This document shows, in pieces, positions 1 to 9,928 of a DNA stretch of 64,000 nt. Under the pieces are notes generated by a model. That model did no database searches, was not told the origin of the DNA, and was given only the letters and a program-made list of their open reading frames with translations. The stretch comes from Nocardia anaemiae NBRC 100462 (lineage in GTDB: Bacteria > Actinomycetota > Actinomycetes > Mycobacteriales > Mycobacteriaceae). The position numbers and the translations under genes are program-made. The stretch covers positions 62,001 to 126,000 of the forward strand of contig NZ_BDAZ01000008.1 of the NCBI RefSeq assembly GCF_001612725.1. The letters are read 5' to 3'. Numbering within the stretch: the first letter of the stretch is position 1; each line of letters opens with the position of its first letter.

Positions 1-40
1 CAATGGCGTGAGCTTGCCGCGCTGGCCCGGGATTCCGCTG

Positions 41-1390
41 CTAGTCGGTGAGTTGCTGTGGGGCAACAGCTCCCGCGTAGCGACAGCAGATCAGGACGGC
101 GACAAGGGGAACGGCCATTGCCGTGGTGAGCGGGACGAGGGCCGTCAGCCAGCCGATGATGGAGGGTCCGGCGAGCAGACCGAAGTAGCCGAGGCTGAAC
201 ACTCGCGACATATCGGTGGCCGCCGTGTTCGAGCCGAGATTTCCTGCGGCAGTGAAGATTTGCGGTATGCCGCCGGAGAGACCGAGACCGCACATCGCCC
301 AGCCGAGCAGCGTCAGCGGCACCCAACCCGACGCCATGATCAGGACCAATCCGAATGCGGCGATCAAGGCGCCGTAGCGGACGACGGCGACACGGCCGAA
401 CGCACCCGCGACGCGGTCGGCGGCGAATCGACCCGCGGTCATGGTGCAGGAGAATGCGCCGAAAGCCAGTGCGGCGGTGGCATCGTCGACATCGAGGTGG
501 TCGCGGACCTGCAGGGCGCTCCAATCGGCGGCAACGCCCTCGGTGAGCAGTAGGGCGAAGGCGATTGCGGCCAGCGCCAGGACCTTTCGGGAACGGTTCG
601 GTGTGGATGTCGACCGGGCTGCCACAGCATCTGCGTCCACTGGGCTCTGTGGAACGGCGTCCGCGCTTTCCGGCACGCTCTCGGCAACGGTGTCCTTCGA
701 TTCTCGCGCCGCAGATCCGGTGTCCGACAGCAGACGCGGCACCAACGCGGCGGTAATCGCCAACCCCGCCACCGCTGCGAGCGACAAGCTCAGGCGCACA
801 TCCCATCCCGCGCCCTGAGCGGCCGCACCCAGCAGCGAGCCGAGGAATCCACCACCGGAGAACAATGCGTGGAACGCCGACATGATCGGTCGCTCATAAG
901 CCCGCTCGACATGCACCGCTTGGGTATTCATCGAAACATCGAGTGCGCCATTGCCGAAACCGAAGCAGGCCAAGGCGATTGCCAGGCTGACCGGTCCGGT
1001 CGCGAGTCCGGGTCCGAGCACGGAGATCGAGGTGATCGCCGCGGCGGCCGCGACCACGGTCCGGCTGCCGAGTCGGTCGGCGACCGGGCCAGCGATGCGC
1101 ATGCCGACGATGCCCGCACCGGCGAGCATGAGAATGAACATGCCGAGGGTGGAATGCGCGATGCCGGTTCGGTCGGTGATGGCCGGGATGTGCACCACCC
1201 ACATGGCCAGCAGGAAACCGTTCAATGCGAACACCACGAATACCGCGGCGCGTGCTATCCGGGTGTGCGGATCAATCGTCGTGGTCGACACCGATTCGAC
1301 GGTACCGCGTCGAAAGCGATCGCGTGGCCGCGCGGGGAGCCGGTCCGGGACATCATCGGCCGTAGGATCCGGCTCCGCGGATCTCGCCAT
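41..1390 (-). CDS. MFS transporter, YbjJ/FucP-like
   Basis: Predicted 449-residue major facilitator transporter of the inner membrane. About twelve hydrophobic segments are visible, in two halves separated by a charged Asp/Glu/Ser-rich central loop of roughly 45 residues. The first half carries the MFS signature region (a Gly-rich stretch followed by a DRLGSR-type loop after helix 2), and GALDVSMNTQ after helix 4 is typical of the YbjJ-like group of sugar or drug exporters. The substrate cannot be told from sequence. The ATG at 1390 has no clear ribosome binding site. A GTG at 1291 would remove a polar Arg/Pro-rich lead of 33 residues and start just before the first helix, so the shorter 416-residue form is equally possible. 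The gene ends 41 bases from the window edge and lies 42 bp downstream of an NmrA-like gene in the same orientation. Confidence 0.8.
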   Translation of the reverse strand: MARSAEPDPTADDVPDRLPARPRDRFRRGTVESVSTTTIDPHTRIARAAVFVVFALNGFLLAMWVVHIPAITDRTGIAHSTLGMFILMLAGAGIVGMRIAGPVADRLGSRTVVAAAAAITSISVLGPGLATGPVSLAIALACFGFGNGALDVSMNTQAVHVERAYERPIMSAFHALFSGGGFLGSLLGAAAQGAGWDVRLSLSLAAVAGLAITAALVPRLLSDTGSAARESKDTVAESVPESADAVPQSPVDADAVAARSTSTPNRSRKVLALAAIAFALLLTEGVAADWSALQVRDHLDVDDATAALAFGAFSCTMTAGRFAADRVAGAFGRVAVVRYGALIAAFGLVLIMASGWVPLTLLGWAMCGLGLSGGIPQIFTAAGNLGSNTAATDMSRVFSLGYFGLLAGPSIIGWLTALVPLTTAMAVPLVAVLICCRYAGAVAPQQLTD

Positions 1391-1432
1391 TGAGATCGAC
1401 GTCCGCGCGGTGGTCCTGCTACTTTCAACAAC

Positions 1433-2281
1433 CTACTCGCTCGAGATGTTCCACATTCCGGCGGCTGCCGTCTCCTCGGCGTAGTCGCGGAAATCTTTGG
1501 GTTCCCGGCCCAACGCACGCCGGACACCATCCGCGGTCTTGGAGTTCCTGCCGTCCAGCACCGTGCCGAACAGGTAGTCGAGCAGGCTGACGACGTCGGC
1601 GGGGACCTGGTACTCGGTCAGTGCCGCAACGAAATCCGTGCGTGAGATCGGAATGAACGCGACCTCGCTTCCGGTTGCCGCGGCGATCTCCGCGACGGCC
1701 TCGGCGAAGGTCAACGACCTCGGCCCGGTCAGTTCGTAGAGCTCGCCGCTGTGCCCGTCCTCGGTCAACGCGGCGACAGCGACATCGGCGATATCGTCGG
1801 CATGCACGAACGGTTCCGGTACATCACCATTGGGCAGCGCCACCTCACCCGCGAGCACATATTCCAGGAATGCGCCTTCGCTGAAGTTCTGGGCGAAGAA
1901 GCTGCAGCGCACGATGGTCCAATCGAGACCCGAGCCCTGCACGATCTGCTCACACGCCACCGCCTCCGGTTCGCCGCGGCCGGACAGCAGGACGAGCTTG
2001 CGCACACCATTGACCTTTGCCGCATTGGTGAACGCGCGGATGGTCTCGGGCGCACCCGGCACCGCCAGATCCGGTTGGAAGGCGATGTACACCGCGTCCA
2101 CGCCGAACAGCGCCGGTGTCCACGTGCTTCGATCGGACCAGTCGAAAGGGATCTCGGTGGCGCGGGAACCGATCCGGACCGGATGCCCGGCCTGCCGGAG
2201 CCGGGTCGCGACGCGACTGCCGGTTTTGCCCGTACCGCCGGTGACGAAGATGAGGCGCTGGTCGGAGCTGCTGTTTGTCAT
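1433..2281 (-). CDS. NmrA-like NAD(P)-binding oxidoreductase
   Basis: Atypical short-chain dehydrogenase / NmrA-type protein of 282 residues. The N-terminal Rossmann motif reads VTGGTGKTGSRV, matching the TGGTGxxG pattern of NAD(P)H-binding sensor or quinone-oxidoreductase proteins. The classical SDR YxxxK pair is not evident, so it may be a redox sensor or an NAD(P)H:quinone reductase relative (QorB/YtfG type). The start is taken at the ATG (MTNSSSDQ) because the fold begins a few residues later; a longer in-frame form reaches 2317. It is divergent from an AraC-type regulator 82 bp away, a common arrangement in actinobacteria that suggests local regulation. The substrate is unknown. Confidence 0.8.
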   Translation of the reverse strand: MTNSSSDQRLIFVTGGTGKTGSRVATRLRQAGHPVRIGSRATEIPFDWSDRSTWTPALFGVDAVYIAFQPDLAVPGAPETIRAFTNAAKVNGVRKLVLLSGRGEPEAVACEQIVQGSGLDWTIVRCSFFAQNFSEGAFLEYVLAGEVALPNGDVPEPFVHADDIADVAVAALTEDGHSGELYELTGPRSLTFAEAVAEIAAATGSEVAFIPISRTDFVAALTEYQVPADVVSLLDYLFGTVLDGRNSKTADGVRRALGREPKDFRDYAEETAAAGMWNISSE

Positions 2282-2362
2282 GTTCTCAGTACATCGGCGC
2301 GGTGCGCGACGAAACATAGTTCAGCGACTCGTGATCATGCGTCAGCGTCTACTGTTTGTGGA

Positions 2363-3322
2363 GTGGATGCGCTAGCCAGTCTGCTCGAAGGACCACGCGC
2401 CCGAAGTGCGTTCGTCATGTGTTCACTGCTCGATCCGCCGTGGTCGCTGCGCATCCAGGACCGGGCGCCGCTGACGGTGGTGTCGATGATCCGCGGCACG
2501 GCCTGGATCATGACCGATGCGGCGGACAGTAAGCCACGGCAACTGGACGCGGGCGATATCGCGATCTTCCGCGGACCCGACCCGTATACGGTCGCCGACG
2601 ATCCGGCCACCGCACCGCAGATCTTCATCGATCCGGGCAATGTCACCAAGACCGCCGACGGTGAAATCCTCTGCGAGACACTGAGTCTCGGTGTACGTCA
2701 ATGGGGGACCGACGCGGACGGCGCAACTCTGATGGTTACCGGCACCTACGAGTCCGCGGGCGCGGCGAGTCAGCGGCTGTTGCGCGCCCTGCCGCCCGTG
2801 ATCGTGTTGCGGCGCGGCGATTTCGACACCCGACTGCTCGACATCCTGATCGACGAGGCCACCAAGGACGAGCCCGCACAGGGTGTGGTCCTGGACCGGC
2901 TGCTCGATATGGTGCTGATCACGGCCCTGCGCGCCTGGTTCGCCCGCAATGACGCGCCCGCCTGGTATCACGCCTACAGCGATCCGCTGGTCGGCAAGGC
3001 GCTGCGGCTGCTGCAGCACAATCCGGCGCACGGCTGGACGGTCGCCAGCCTGGCGGACGCGGTCGGAGTGTCGCGGGCCGCACTGGCCCGCCGGTTCACC
3101 GATCTGGTCGGTGAGCCGCCGATGGCCTTCCTCACCGAATGGCGGCTGGCTCTGGCCGCCGACCTGCTGCAGGAATCCGATGCCACCATCGAATCCATTG
3201 CCCGCCAAGTCGGCTACGGCAGCGCGTTCGCACTGAGCACGGCATTCAAACGCCACTTCGGCGTGAGTCCCCGCGACCACCGGCAGGGCAGCACTCCGGC
3301 TGAGCTATCGTCGGCCGGGTGA
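2363..3322 (+). CDS. AraC-family regulator with N-terminal cupin
   Basis: Transcriptional regulator of about 319 residues. The N-terminal half (DALASLLEGPRAR... then PLTVVSMIRGTAW) matches the cupin-type sensory domain common in actinobacterial AraC proteins. The C-terminal 100 residues hold two helix-turn-helix units, the first around SLADAVGVSRAALARRF and the second around ESIARQVGYGSAFALSTAFKRHFG, the standard AraC DNA-binding signature. I chose the GTG at 2363 because homologous proteins begin with M-D-x-L-x-x-L-L; the reading frame is open far upstream, but that part is antisense to the neighbouring NmrA-like gene. It is divergent from that gene and its stop overlaps the next start by four bases, so it is probably co-transcribed with the thioesterase. 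The ligand is unknown. Confidence 0.85.
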   Translation: MDALASLLEGPRARSAFVMCSLLDPPWSLRIQDRAPLTVVSMIRGTAWIMTDAADSKPRQLDAGDIAIFRGPDPYTVADDPATAPQIFIDPGNVTKTADGEILCETLSLGVRQWGTDADGATLMVTGTYESAGAASQRLLRALPPVIVLRRGDFDTRLLDILIDEATKDEPAQGVVLDRLLDMVLITALRAWFARNDAPAWYHAYSDPLVGKALRLLQHNPAHGWTVASLADAVGVSRAALARRFTDLVGEPPMAFLTEWRLALAADLLQESDATIESIARQVGYGSAFALSTAFKRHFGVSPRDHRQGSTPAELSSAG

Positions 3323-3741
3323 CACAGCAGTATCCGGTCCTCTGGCCGATGCCGACCCGCTGGGCCGATAACGACCACTACGGCCACGTGAACAACGTGA
3401 CGTACTACTCGTACTTCGACACCGCGGTCAATGCCTGGCTGATGCACGCCACCGGCACGGATATCCGCGAACTCCCCGCCCTCGGCGTGGTCGCCCAAAC
3501 CTCCTGCCAATACCACGGCTCCCTGAGCTTTCCCGACCAACTCCAGGTAGGCCTGCGCATCTCCCGCCTCGGCCGCTCCAGCATCACCTACGACCTGGCC
3601 ATCTTCCGCGAAGCCGACGACGCCCTGGAACTTGCCGCCACCGGCACCTTCGTGCACGTGTACGTGGACAATGAAACCCGGAAACCGGTGGAAATCCCGG
3701 AAGTAATCCGCACCGCTGCAACAGCCCTGGTCACAGATTGA
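3319..3741 (+). CDS. Hotdog-fold acyl-CoA thioesterase (4HBT family)
   Basis: Small single-domain hotdog protein of 140 residues, the usual length for FcbC/YbgC-type thioesterases. The segment TRWADNDHYGHVNNVTYYSYFD carries the family hallmark, with the Asp of DxxGHVNN as the expected catalytic residue. It probably hydrolyses an acyl-CoA thioester; the acyl chain is not predictable. The GTG start sits in a GTGA overlap with the AraC-type regulator, which implies translational coupling. The reading frame shows strong third-position GC bias like the neighbours. Confidence 0.87.
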   Translation: MTQQYPVLWPMPTRWADNDHYGHVNNVTYYSYFDTAVNAWLMHATGTDIRELPALGVVAQTSCQYHGSLSFPDQLQVGLRISRLGRSSITYDLAIFREADDALELAATGTFVHVYVDNETRKPVEIPEVIRTAATALVTD

Positions 3742-3882
3742 GCGTGCCGGGCGATGTCGGCGCCGAAGACATTACTGAATTCCTCAATCTTGCTGTAGGC
3801 GCCTCACCTGAACACGGCGACTACCTCGTGTAGGGCGCGGTTGACGGTGGCTGGTAGGTAACCAAAGAGAGGAATCCTGGAG

Positions 3883-4677
3883 ATGACCTTGGACGAACTG
3901 CTGACGGTTGGGCGGGCAGCAGCCGAGGAAGGCTGCCGACTTCTGCGGACTGCTGAACCAGGAAAAATAGCGGCCAAAGGTGACCGTGACTTCGTTACTG
4001 ATCTCGACTTACGCATCCAAAAGAAAGTCTGCCAATTTCTCAGCATCCGAACCCCGGACGTCGGATTTATCGGAGAAGAAGCTGGCGAGCATGAAAAGTC
4101 CGACCACGGACAGCCCTATCGCTGGATACTCGACCCCATCGACGGCACATCGAATTTCATCCACGGCATCCCCATGTGTGCGGTGTCATTAGCCTTGGTG
4201 CACAAAGACATTCCGGTGATCGGAATCATCAAGGCGCCATTCCTGAATCTGGAGTACCACGCGAGTGCGGGGCAGGGCGCCTTCAGCAATGATGTCCGTA
4301 TAGGAGCAAGTCGCACTAGTTCTCTCGAGGATGCGATCGTTTCGATCGGTGACTACGCCGTCGGAGTCGATGCCTCCGAGGAGAATAGGCGGCGATTCGC
4401 CCTGACGACTGCGCTCGCGGAACGCGTCGAGCGAGTGCGCATGATCGGATCGGCCGCCTTGGATCTCGCCTGGGTCGCCGATGGGCGCCTCGACGGGTGC
4501 GTCATGCTGTCCAATAAGCCGTGGGACACAGCGGCCGGAGTGCTCATCGCACGCGAAAGCGGCGCTGTCGTAACCGATTCCGACGGCAGCGAACACAGCC
4601 TGACTGCCGCACATACCATTGCGGCCAGTCCGGCCATTGCCCCGCTCCTGCTCGATTTGGTCGCGACCACCCGGTAG
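3883..4677 (+). CDS. Inositol monophosphatase-family phosphatase
   Basis: Magnesium-dependent phosphatase of 264 residues, typical for the IMPase/SuhB/HisN family. The three family signatures are present: a GEE metal-binding motif, then WILDPIDGTSNFIHG with the two metal-binding Asp residues, then WDTAAGVLIARESGA near the C terminus with the third Asp. Substrates in the family include myo-inositol phosphate, histidinol phosphate and fructose bisphosphate, and sequence alone does not separate them here. A purine-rich ribosome binding site (GAGAGG, 3867-3872) precedes the ATG. Codon use is less GC-biased than in the neighbours (several AAA, ATA, TTA, AGT codons), which could mean more recent acquisition. 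It is followed by a strong hairpin terminator. Confidence 0.88.
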   Translation: MTLDELLTVGRAAAEEGCRLLRTAEPGKIAAKGDRDFVTDLDLRIQKKVCQFLSIRTPDVGFIGEEAGEHEKSDHGQPYRWILDPIDGTSNFIHGIPMCAVSLALVHKDIPVIGIIKAPFLNLEYHASAGQGAFSNDVRIGASRTSSLEDAIVSIGDYAVGVDASEENRRRFALTTALAERVERVRMIGSAALDLAWVADGRLDGCVMLSNKPWDTAAGVLIARESGAVVTDSDGSEHSLTAAHTIAASPAIAPLLLDLVATTR

Positions 4678-4779
4678 CAACCTGTCAGGTCCGGTCCTCA
4701 GAACGCTCGAAACACCAGCCATGCAAATGCTCGAAACGTGCACGAGAAGCCGACACCAGGACCAGTAGGCCAGGAAACG

Positions 4780-4809
4780 AAAAGCCCTCGGCAGGTGCCG
4801 AGGGCTTTT
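4780..4809. terminator. Bidirectional intrinsic terminator
   Basis: Perfect 9-bp inverted repeat GCCCTCGGC / GCCGAGGGC with an AGGT loop, flanked by AAAA on the left and TTTT on the right. It can therefore end transcription of both the phosphatase gene (plus strand) and the pnt operon (minus strand), which converge here. Confidence 0.9.
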
Positions 4810-4822
4810 CGTGTTTACGTAC

Positions 4823-6252
<1,430 letters not shown>

Positions 6253-6256
<4 letters not shown>

Positions 6257-6591
6257 GCAGCTCCCTCTGACCGCTCCGCGGAGGCAGCCTTCACGGGTGC
6301 GGCCTTCTTACCCTTGAACATTCCGAGCATCCGGTCGGTCACCACGAAACCACCGATAACGTTCAGGGTTCCGAACACGACCGCGACGAACAGAATGATC
6401 TGAGTCAGGATCGAGGGATCCTGCACATTCCCGAGAGTGACCAGCGCACCCAACACGACAATGCCGTGAATCGCGTTGGTACCCGACATCAACGGCGTAT
6501 GCAGCGTATTCGGGACCTTGGAGATGACGGCGAACCCGACGAACCCGGACAACACCAGGATCGCGATATTGGCTAGCAGTTCGGTGTACAT
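6253..6591 (-). CDS. pntAb: NAD(P) transhydrogenase subunit alpha, membrane part
   Basis: Short membrane subunit of 112 residues with three or four hydrophobic segments. It corresponds to the membrane portion at the C terminus of the long alpha subunit of E. coli PntA. The motifs NTLHTPLMSGTNAIHGIVVLGA and VFGTLNVIGGFVVTDRML are characteristic. Splitting alpha into a soluble PntAa and a small membrane PntAb is normal in mycobacteria, Rhodospirillum and relatives. It lies in a three-gene operon, overlapping pntB by four bases and sharing one base with the pntAa stop codon. Confidence 0.95.
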
Positions 6592-7709
6592 CAGGCATCC
6601 ACCTCACGAGTAACACAGGAATCGGCGAGCACCTGGTCACTGAAATCGGGCGACAGCTTCCCATCGACCAACATCAACTCCAACAGCGCCGCAATATTTT
6701 TCGAGTACAACTCCGAGGCATGCTCGGGCATCGTCGCGGGCAGGTTCAACGGCGAGCAGATGGTCACCTCATGCTTGACCACCGTCTCACCGGGCTCGGT
6801 CAGCTCACAGTTGCCGCCGGTCTCACCGGCCAGATCCACGATCACACTGCCGGGCTTCATACCCTCCACCGCAGCCGCGGTCACCAGGCGCGGGGCGGGA
6901 CGCCCGGGCACGAGCGCGGTGGTGATCACCACGTCGAAGCCCTTGATCGCATCCTCCAAAGCCTGCTGCTGCTTGGCCTTTTCCTCGTCGGTGAGTTCAC
7001 GGGCGTATCCGCCCTCACCCGCGGCATCGATACCGAGATCGAGCCACTGCGCCCCCACCGAACGCACCTGGTCGGCCACTTCGGGGCGCACGTCGTAACC
7101 GGTGGTCCGTCCACCCAGACGCTTCGCCGTCGCCAACGCCTGCAGACCCGCGACACCCACACCGAGCACCAGCACCGTCGCGGGCTTCACCGTGCCCGCC
7201 GCCGTGGTCAGCATCGGGAAGAAACGCGTCGACTCCGACGCGGCCAGCAGCACAGCCTTGTAACCGGAGACATTGGCCTGCGAGGACAGGGCGTCCATCA
7301 CCTGGGCACGCGAGATACGCGGAATCCCCTCGACGGCGAAGGCCTGCACCCCCGCCGCCTTCAGCGCCGGAATCTGGTTCTCGGCATTGCGCGGGGCCAG
7401 GAAGCCGATCAGGGTCTGTCCGCTGGTCAGCTTCGCCACCTCGGCGTCACTCGGCGGCGCGACCTTCACGATCACATCGGCCGACCACGGATCACCGATG
7501 GTCGCGCCCGCATCCACATAGGCCGCGTCCGGAATGAGCGCACCGAGTCCGGCGCCCGCTTCGACCACTACGTCGACGCCCTGCTTCAGCAGGCTCGGAA
7601 TGATCTTGGGCACCAATGCGACGCGCCGCTCGCCCGCGTTCGACTCGCGAACGACTCCGACACGCGCTCCGCGCGGCGACTGGTCGCCTACGCTCTGCGT
7701 TGTCTCCAC
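6591..7709 (-). CDS. pntAa: NAD(P) transhydrogenase subunit alpha, NAD-binding part
   Basis: Soluble NAD(H)-binding subunit (domain I) of 372 residues, related to alanine dehydrogenase. It opens with VGVVRESNAGERRVALVPK, the family signature. A central Rossmann fold around VLVLGVGVAGLQALATAKRLGG binds NAD, and DLAGETGGNCELTEPGE lies near the C terminus. It is first in the pntAa-pntAb-pntB operon. The 270 bp upstream are divergent from a HIT-family gene and contain a short palindrome noted separately. Confidence 0.96.
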   Translation of the reverse strand: METTQSVGDQSPRGARVGVVRESNAGERRVALVPKIIPSLLKQGVDVVVEAGAGLGALIPDAAYVDAGATIGDPWSADVIVKVAPPSDAEVAKLTSGQTLIGFLAPRNAENQIPALKAAGVQAFAVEGIPRISRAQVMDALSSQANVSGYKAVLLAASESTRFFPMLTTAAGTVKPATVLVLGVGVAGLQALATAKRLGGRTTGYDVRPEVADQVRSVGAQWLDLGIDAAGEGGYARELTDEEKAKQQQALEDAIKGFDVVITTALVPGRPAPRLVTAAAVEGMKPGSVIVDLAGETGGNCELTEPGETVVKHEVTICSPLNLPATMPEHASELYSKNIAALLELMLVDGKLSPDFSDQVLADSCVTREVDA

Positions 7710-7766
7710 TTGTCAGACTTCCTTCTCTGGCTCAGCTTCAAGCAACCGGTCACGGCCGGGACGATG

Positions 7767-7780
7767 TTACTTCGGAGTAA
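7767..7780. promoter_or_regulatory. Candidate operator in the pnt promoter region
   Basis: Inverted repeat TTACT-TCGG-AGTAA lying 58 to 71 bases upstream of the pntAa start. Five-base arms with a four-base centre are compatible with a dimeric repressor site, but the arms are short and no cognate regulator is next door. The rest of the 7710-7976 intergenic stretch shows no gene. Confidence 0.35.
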
Positions 7781-7976
7781 GTTCGTCCAAATCCTCGCAA
7801 CTGTACCCGGCTCGCGGTGAGCGTAGCTGAGATGGCGGTCACAAGTTGCGGCCGGATTCCGCCGTTATGTCGGATTCGCGACCATCACTAGGTTCCAAAT
7901 CCTGGTAGGCGCGACGCAATACCTTCCGATAGTGACATGCGTCATGGCCGAGTATTTCCCGGTGAGCGGTAAGCCG

Positions 7977-7982
7977 TATGGT
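7977..7982 (+). promoter_or_regulatory. -10 box for a leaderless HIT-family transcript
   Basis: TATGGT fits the actinobacterial TANNNT -10 pattern and ends seven bases before the GTG at 7990. Transcription would then begin at or next to that GTG. The in-frame ATG at 7978 is part of this hexamer, so it is a poor start candidate. Confidence 0.5.
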
Positions 7983-7989
7983 CGGCGGT

Positions 7990-8448
7990 GTGAACGACTG
8001 CGTCTTCTGCCGCATCGCGGCGGGACAGGCCCCGGCGACCAAAGTCTACGAGGACGACACGCTGTGCGCATTCCTGGATATTCGCCCGATCGCCCGCGGC
8101 CACACCCTGGTCATCCCGAAGCGACACGCAGCCGAATTGAAGGATCTGGACGCCGAATCGGGTGCGCATATCTTCCGCGCCGGACACCGGCTCGCGCTGG
8201 CGATCAGACGCAGCGATCTGGCCGCGGACGGCGCCAATCTCGTCCTCAATGACGGCACCGCGGCCTTCCAGACCGTCCCGCACGTGCACCTGCACGTGAT
8301 CCCGCGTCGGCACGGCGACAAACTGAGCTTCGCCGCCGGACTGCTGCTGCGGCGCCCGCACGATCCCGAGTCCACCGCGGCCGCCATCCGCGCCGGAATA
8401 TCGGCATTGGCACACGACGACAAGACCAGCGCCGAGGAGCAGGAATGA
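7990..8448 (+). CDS. HIT-family nucleotide hydrolase/transferase
   Basis: Histidine-triad protein of about 152 residues. It begins with the zinc-binding-type N terminus DCVFCRIAAGQAPATKVYEDD common to HINT/FHIT-like proteins and ends with the active-site triad HVHLHVIPR. Family members cleave nucleotide phosphoramidates or AMP conjugates; the physiological substrate here is unknown. I prefer the GTG start (VNDCVFC) because the family normally begins four to six residues before the CxxC, and because a -10 hexamer is correctly placed for it. The stop overlaps the next ATG by four bases, so the two genes are coupled. Confidence 0.88.
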   Translation: MNDCVFCRIAAGQAPATKVYEDDTLCAFLDIRPIARGHTLVIPKRHAAELKDLDAESGAHIFRAGHRLALAIRRSDLAADGANLVLNDGTAAFQTVPHVHLHVIPRRHGDKLSFAAGLLLRRPHDPESTAAAIRAGISALAHDDKTSAEEQE

Positions 8449-9284
8449 CCGACTCGACCCGGGAACGGACGGAGCTGACCGGCCTGCTGTCCGAGCAATG
8501 GGAGACGATCGCGACCCTGGTCGCCGATCTGGACGAAGAGCGTTGGCGCACACCGTCTCCGCTGCCGGGCTGGACGCTGTTCGATGTGGTCGCACACGTC
8601 GTCGGGACGGAGTCCTGGCTGCTCGGCGAGCGCCCGCCCGCGCATGATCCGATCCGGCCCAAAACCGATGTGACCACGCTGCCGCATGTGCGCAATGAAA
8701 CCGGTGTGCTCAACGAGATCTGGGTCGACCGGTTGCGGCCGCTGTCGGGTAAGCGACTGCTCGAGCTGTACCGCGATGTCATCGACCGCAGGCGTGCGGC
8801 GCTGGCATCCTTCGGAGATGCGGAATGGCAGGCCGAGACCGTTTCGCCGATCGGCAAGGTCAGCTATGGCCGGTTCATGCGGGTGCGACTGTTCGACTGC
8901 TGGATGCACGAACTCGATATCGCCGACGCGCTCGGCATTTCCGTCGACGAGGGCGGCCCGCGCGCCGAGCGGGCCTTCGGCGAACTCACCGCCACCATCG
9001 GGCGGGCGGTGGCGAAGGGTGCGCAGGCGCCGGACGGATCGCGCATCACCTTCGAGCTGACCGGTCCGTTGCCGCAGACGCTGCATGTCGCGGTGGACGG
9101 CCGCGCCAATATCGTCGAGGAACTGGACGCACCCGCGACCGTGGTGGTTCGGATGGGTTCCGGTCTGTTCGCCCGACTGCGCGGCGGACGCACCACCGCG
9201 GATGCACACGAAGGCGAATTCACCATCTCCGGCGACGCCGAACTCGGTAACCGACTGGTGCGCAGCCTGGCCTTCACCATCTGA
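8445..9284 (+). CDS. Mycothiol-dependent maleylpyruvate isomerase-like protein
   Basis: Protein of 279 residues of the DinB-like, mycothiol-dependent maleylpyruvate isomerase superfamily. The N-terminal helical bundle contains LPGWTLFDVVAHVVGTESWLLG, where the family places metal-binding His residues, and a second helix RVRLFDCWMHELDIADALG supplies the other expected ligands. The C-terminal part (about 195-279) is a small sterol-carrier-like alpha/beta domain. Such proteins use mycothiol as thiol cofactor, which suits a nocardial host. The exact reaction is not predictable. It is coupled by ATGA overlap to the upstream HIT gene and followed five bases later by a peptidase E gene. Confidence 0.75.
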   Translation: MTDSTRERTELTGLLSEQWETIATLVADLDEERWRTPSPLPGWTLFDVVAHVVGTESWLLGERPPAHDPIRPKTDVTTLPHVRNETGVLNEIWVDRLRPLSGKRLLELYRDVIDRRRAALASFGDAEWQAETVSPIGKVSYGRFMRVRLFDCWMHELDIADALGISVDEGGPRAERAFGELTATIGRAVAKGAQAPDGSRITFELTGPLPQTLHVAVDGRANIVEELDAPATVVVRMGSGLFARLRGGRTTADAHEGEFTISGDAELGNRLVRSLAFTI

Positions 9285-9289
9285 GCCCC

Positions 9290-9928
9290 GTGCGACTCTT
9301 CCTGTCCAGCTACCGATTCGGCGCACACTACGACCGGCTCGCCGCGCTTGTCGGCGAGCCGGGCCGAGTCGCGGTGATTCCCAATGCCTGCGACGCCTGG
9401 CCAGCGGCCTGGGCGGGTGCGGTCACCAGTGACGTGACCCCGCTGCGCAAGCTCGGATACTCCCCCGACGTGCTCGATCTACGCGAATTCATCGGACGCG
9501 CAACCGAACTGGAAGCCACCCTGACCGAATACCCACTGGTGTGGGTGCGCGGCGGCAATACCTTTGTCCTGCGCGCCCAATTCGCCCGCAGCGGGGCCGA
9601 TTTCGTACTGCCGAAGCTGCTTGCCGCCGACGCACTCGTGTACGCCGGGTACAGCGCCGGGGCGTGTCTGCTGACCCCGGATCTGCACGGCCTGGAATCC
9701 ATCGATGACCCTGCCGAGGTCGGACCGGCGTGCGGTATCGAACCGCAATGGGACGGACTGGGTTTGGTGGATCATCGCATCGTGCCGCATCTGGATTCCG
9801 CAACCGATCCGGATGGTGCGTCCGCGCTACTCGCCGCTCGCTATCGGGCCGAGGGCATCGCGCACTGGGCGCTCACCGACGACGATGTCGTCGTGGTCGA
9901 CGGCGACGATCTCGCGATCCTGCGATAG
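9290..9928 (+). CDS. Peptidase E-like protein (family S51)
   Basis: Serine peptidase-like protein of 212 residues related to alpha-aspartyl dipeptidase PepE. The segment WVRGGNTFVLRAQF is the family glycine-rich motif, and YAGYSAGACLL contains the nucleophile Ser in the G-x-S-A-G elbow; a His in DHRIVPHLDS is the likely partner. It would act on Asp-x dipeptides or act as a cyanophycinase-like hydrolase in the cytoplasm. The start is GTG. The last 102 bases are also the 3' end of the convergent GtrA gene, so the two C termini are encoded on opposite strands of the same DNA. Confidence 0.82.
   Translation: MRLFLSSYRFGAHYDRLAALVGEPGRVAVIPNACDAWPAAWAGAVTSDVTPLRKLGYSPDVLDLREFIGRATELEATLTEYPLVWVRGGNTFVLRAQFARSGADFVLPKLLAADALVYAGYSAGACLLTPDLHGLESIDDPAEVGPACGIEPQWDGLGLVDHRIVPHLDSATDPDGASALLAARYRAEGIAHWALTDDDVVVVDGDDLAILR

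Noticed and set aside
8046..9326. 426-codon open frame antisense to the HIT and mycothiol-type genes
   Set aside because: Both sense genes have family motifs and ATGA coupling; the antisense frame spans both and has no domain.
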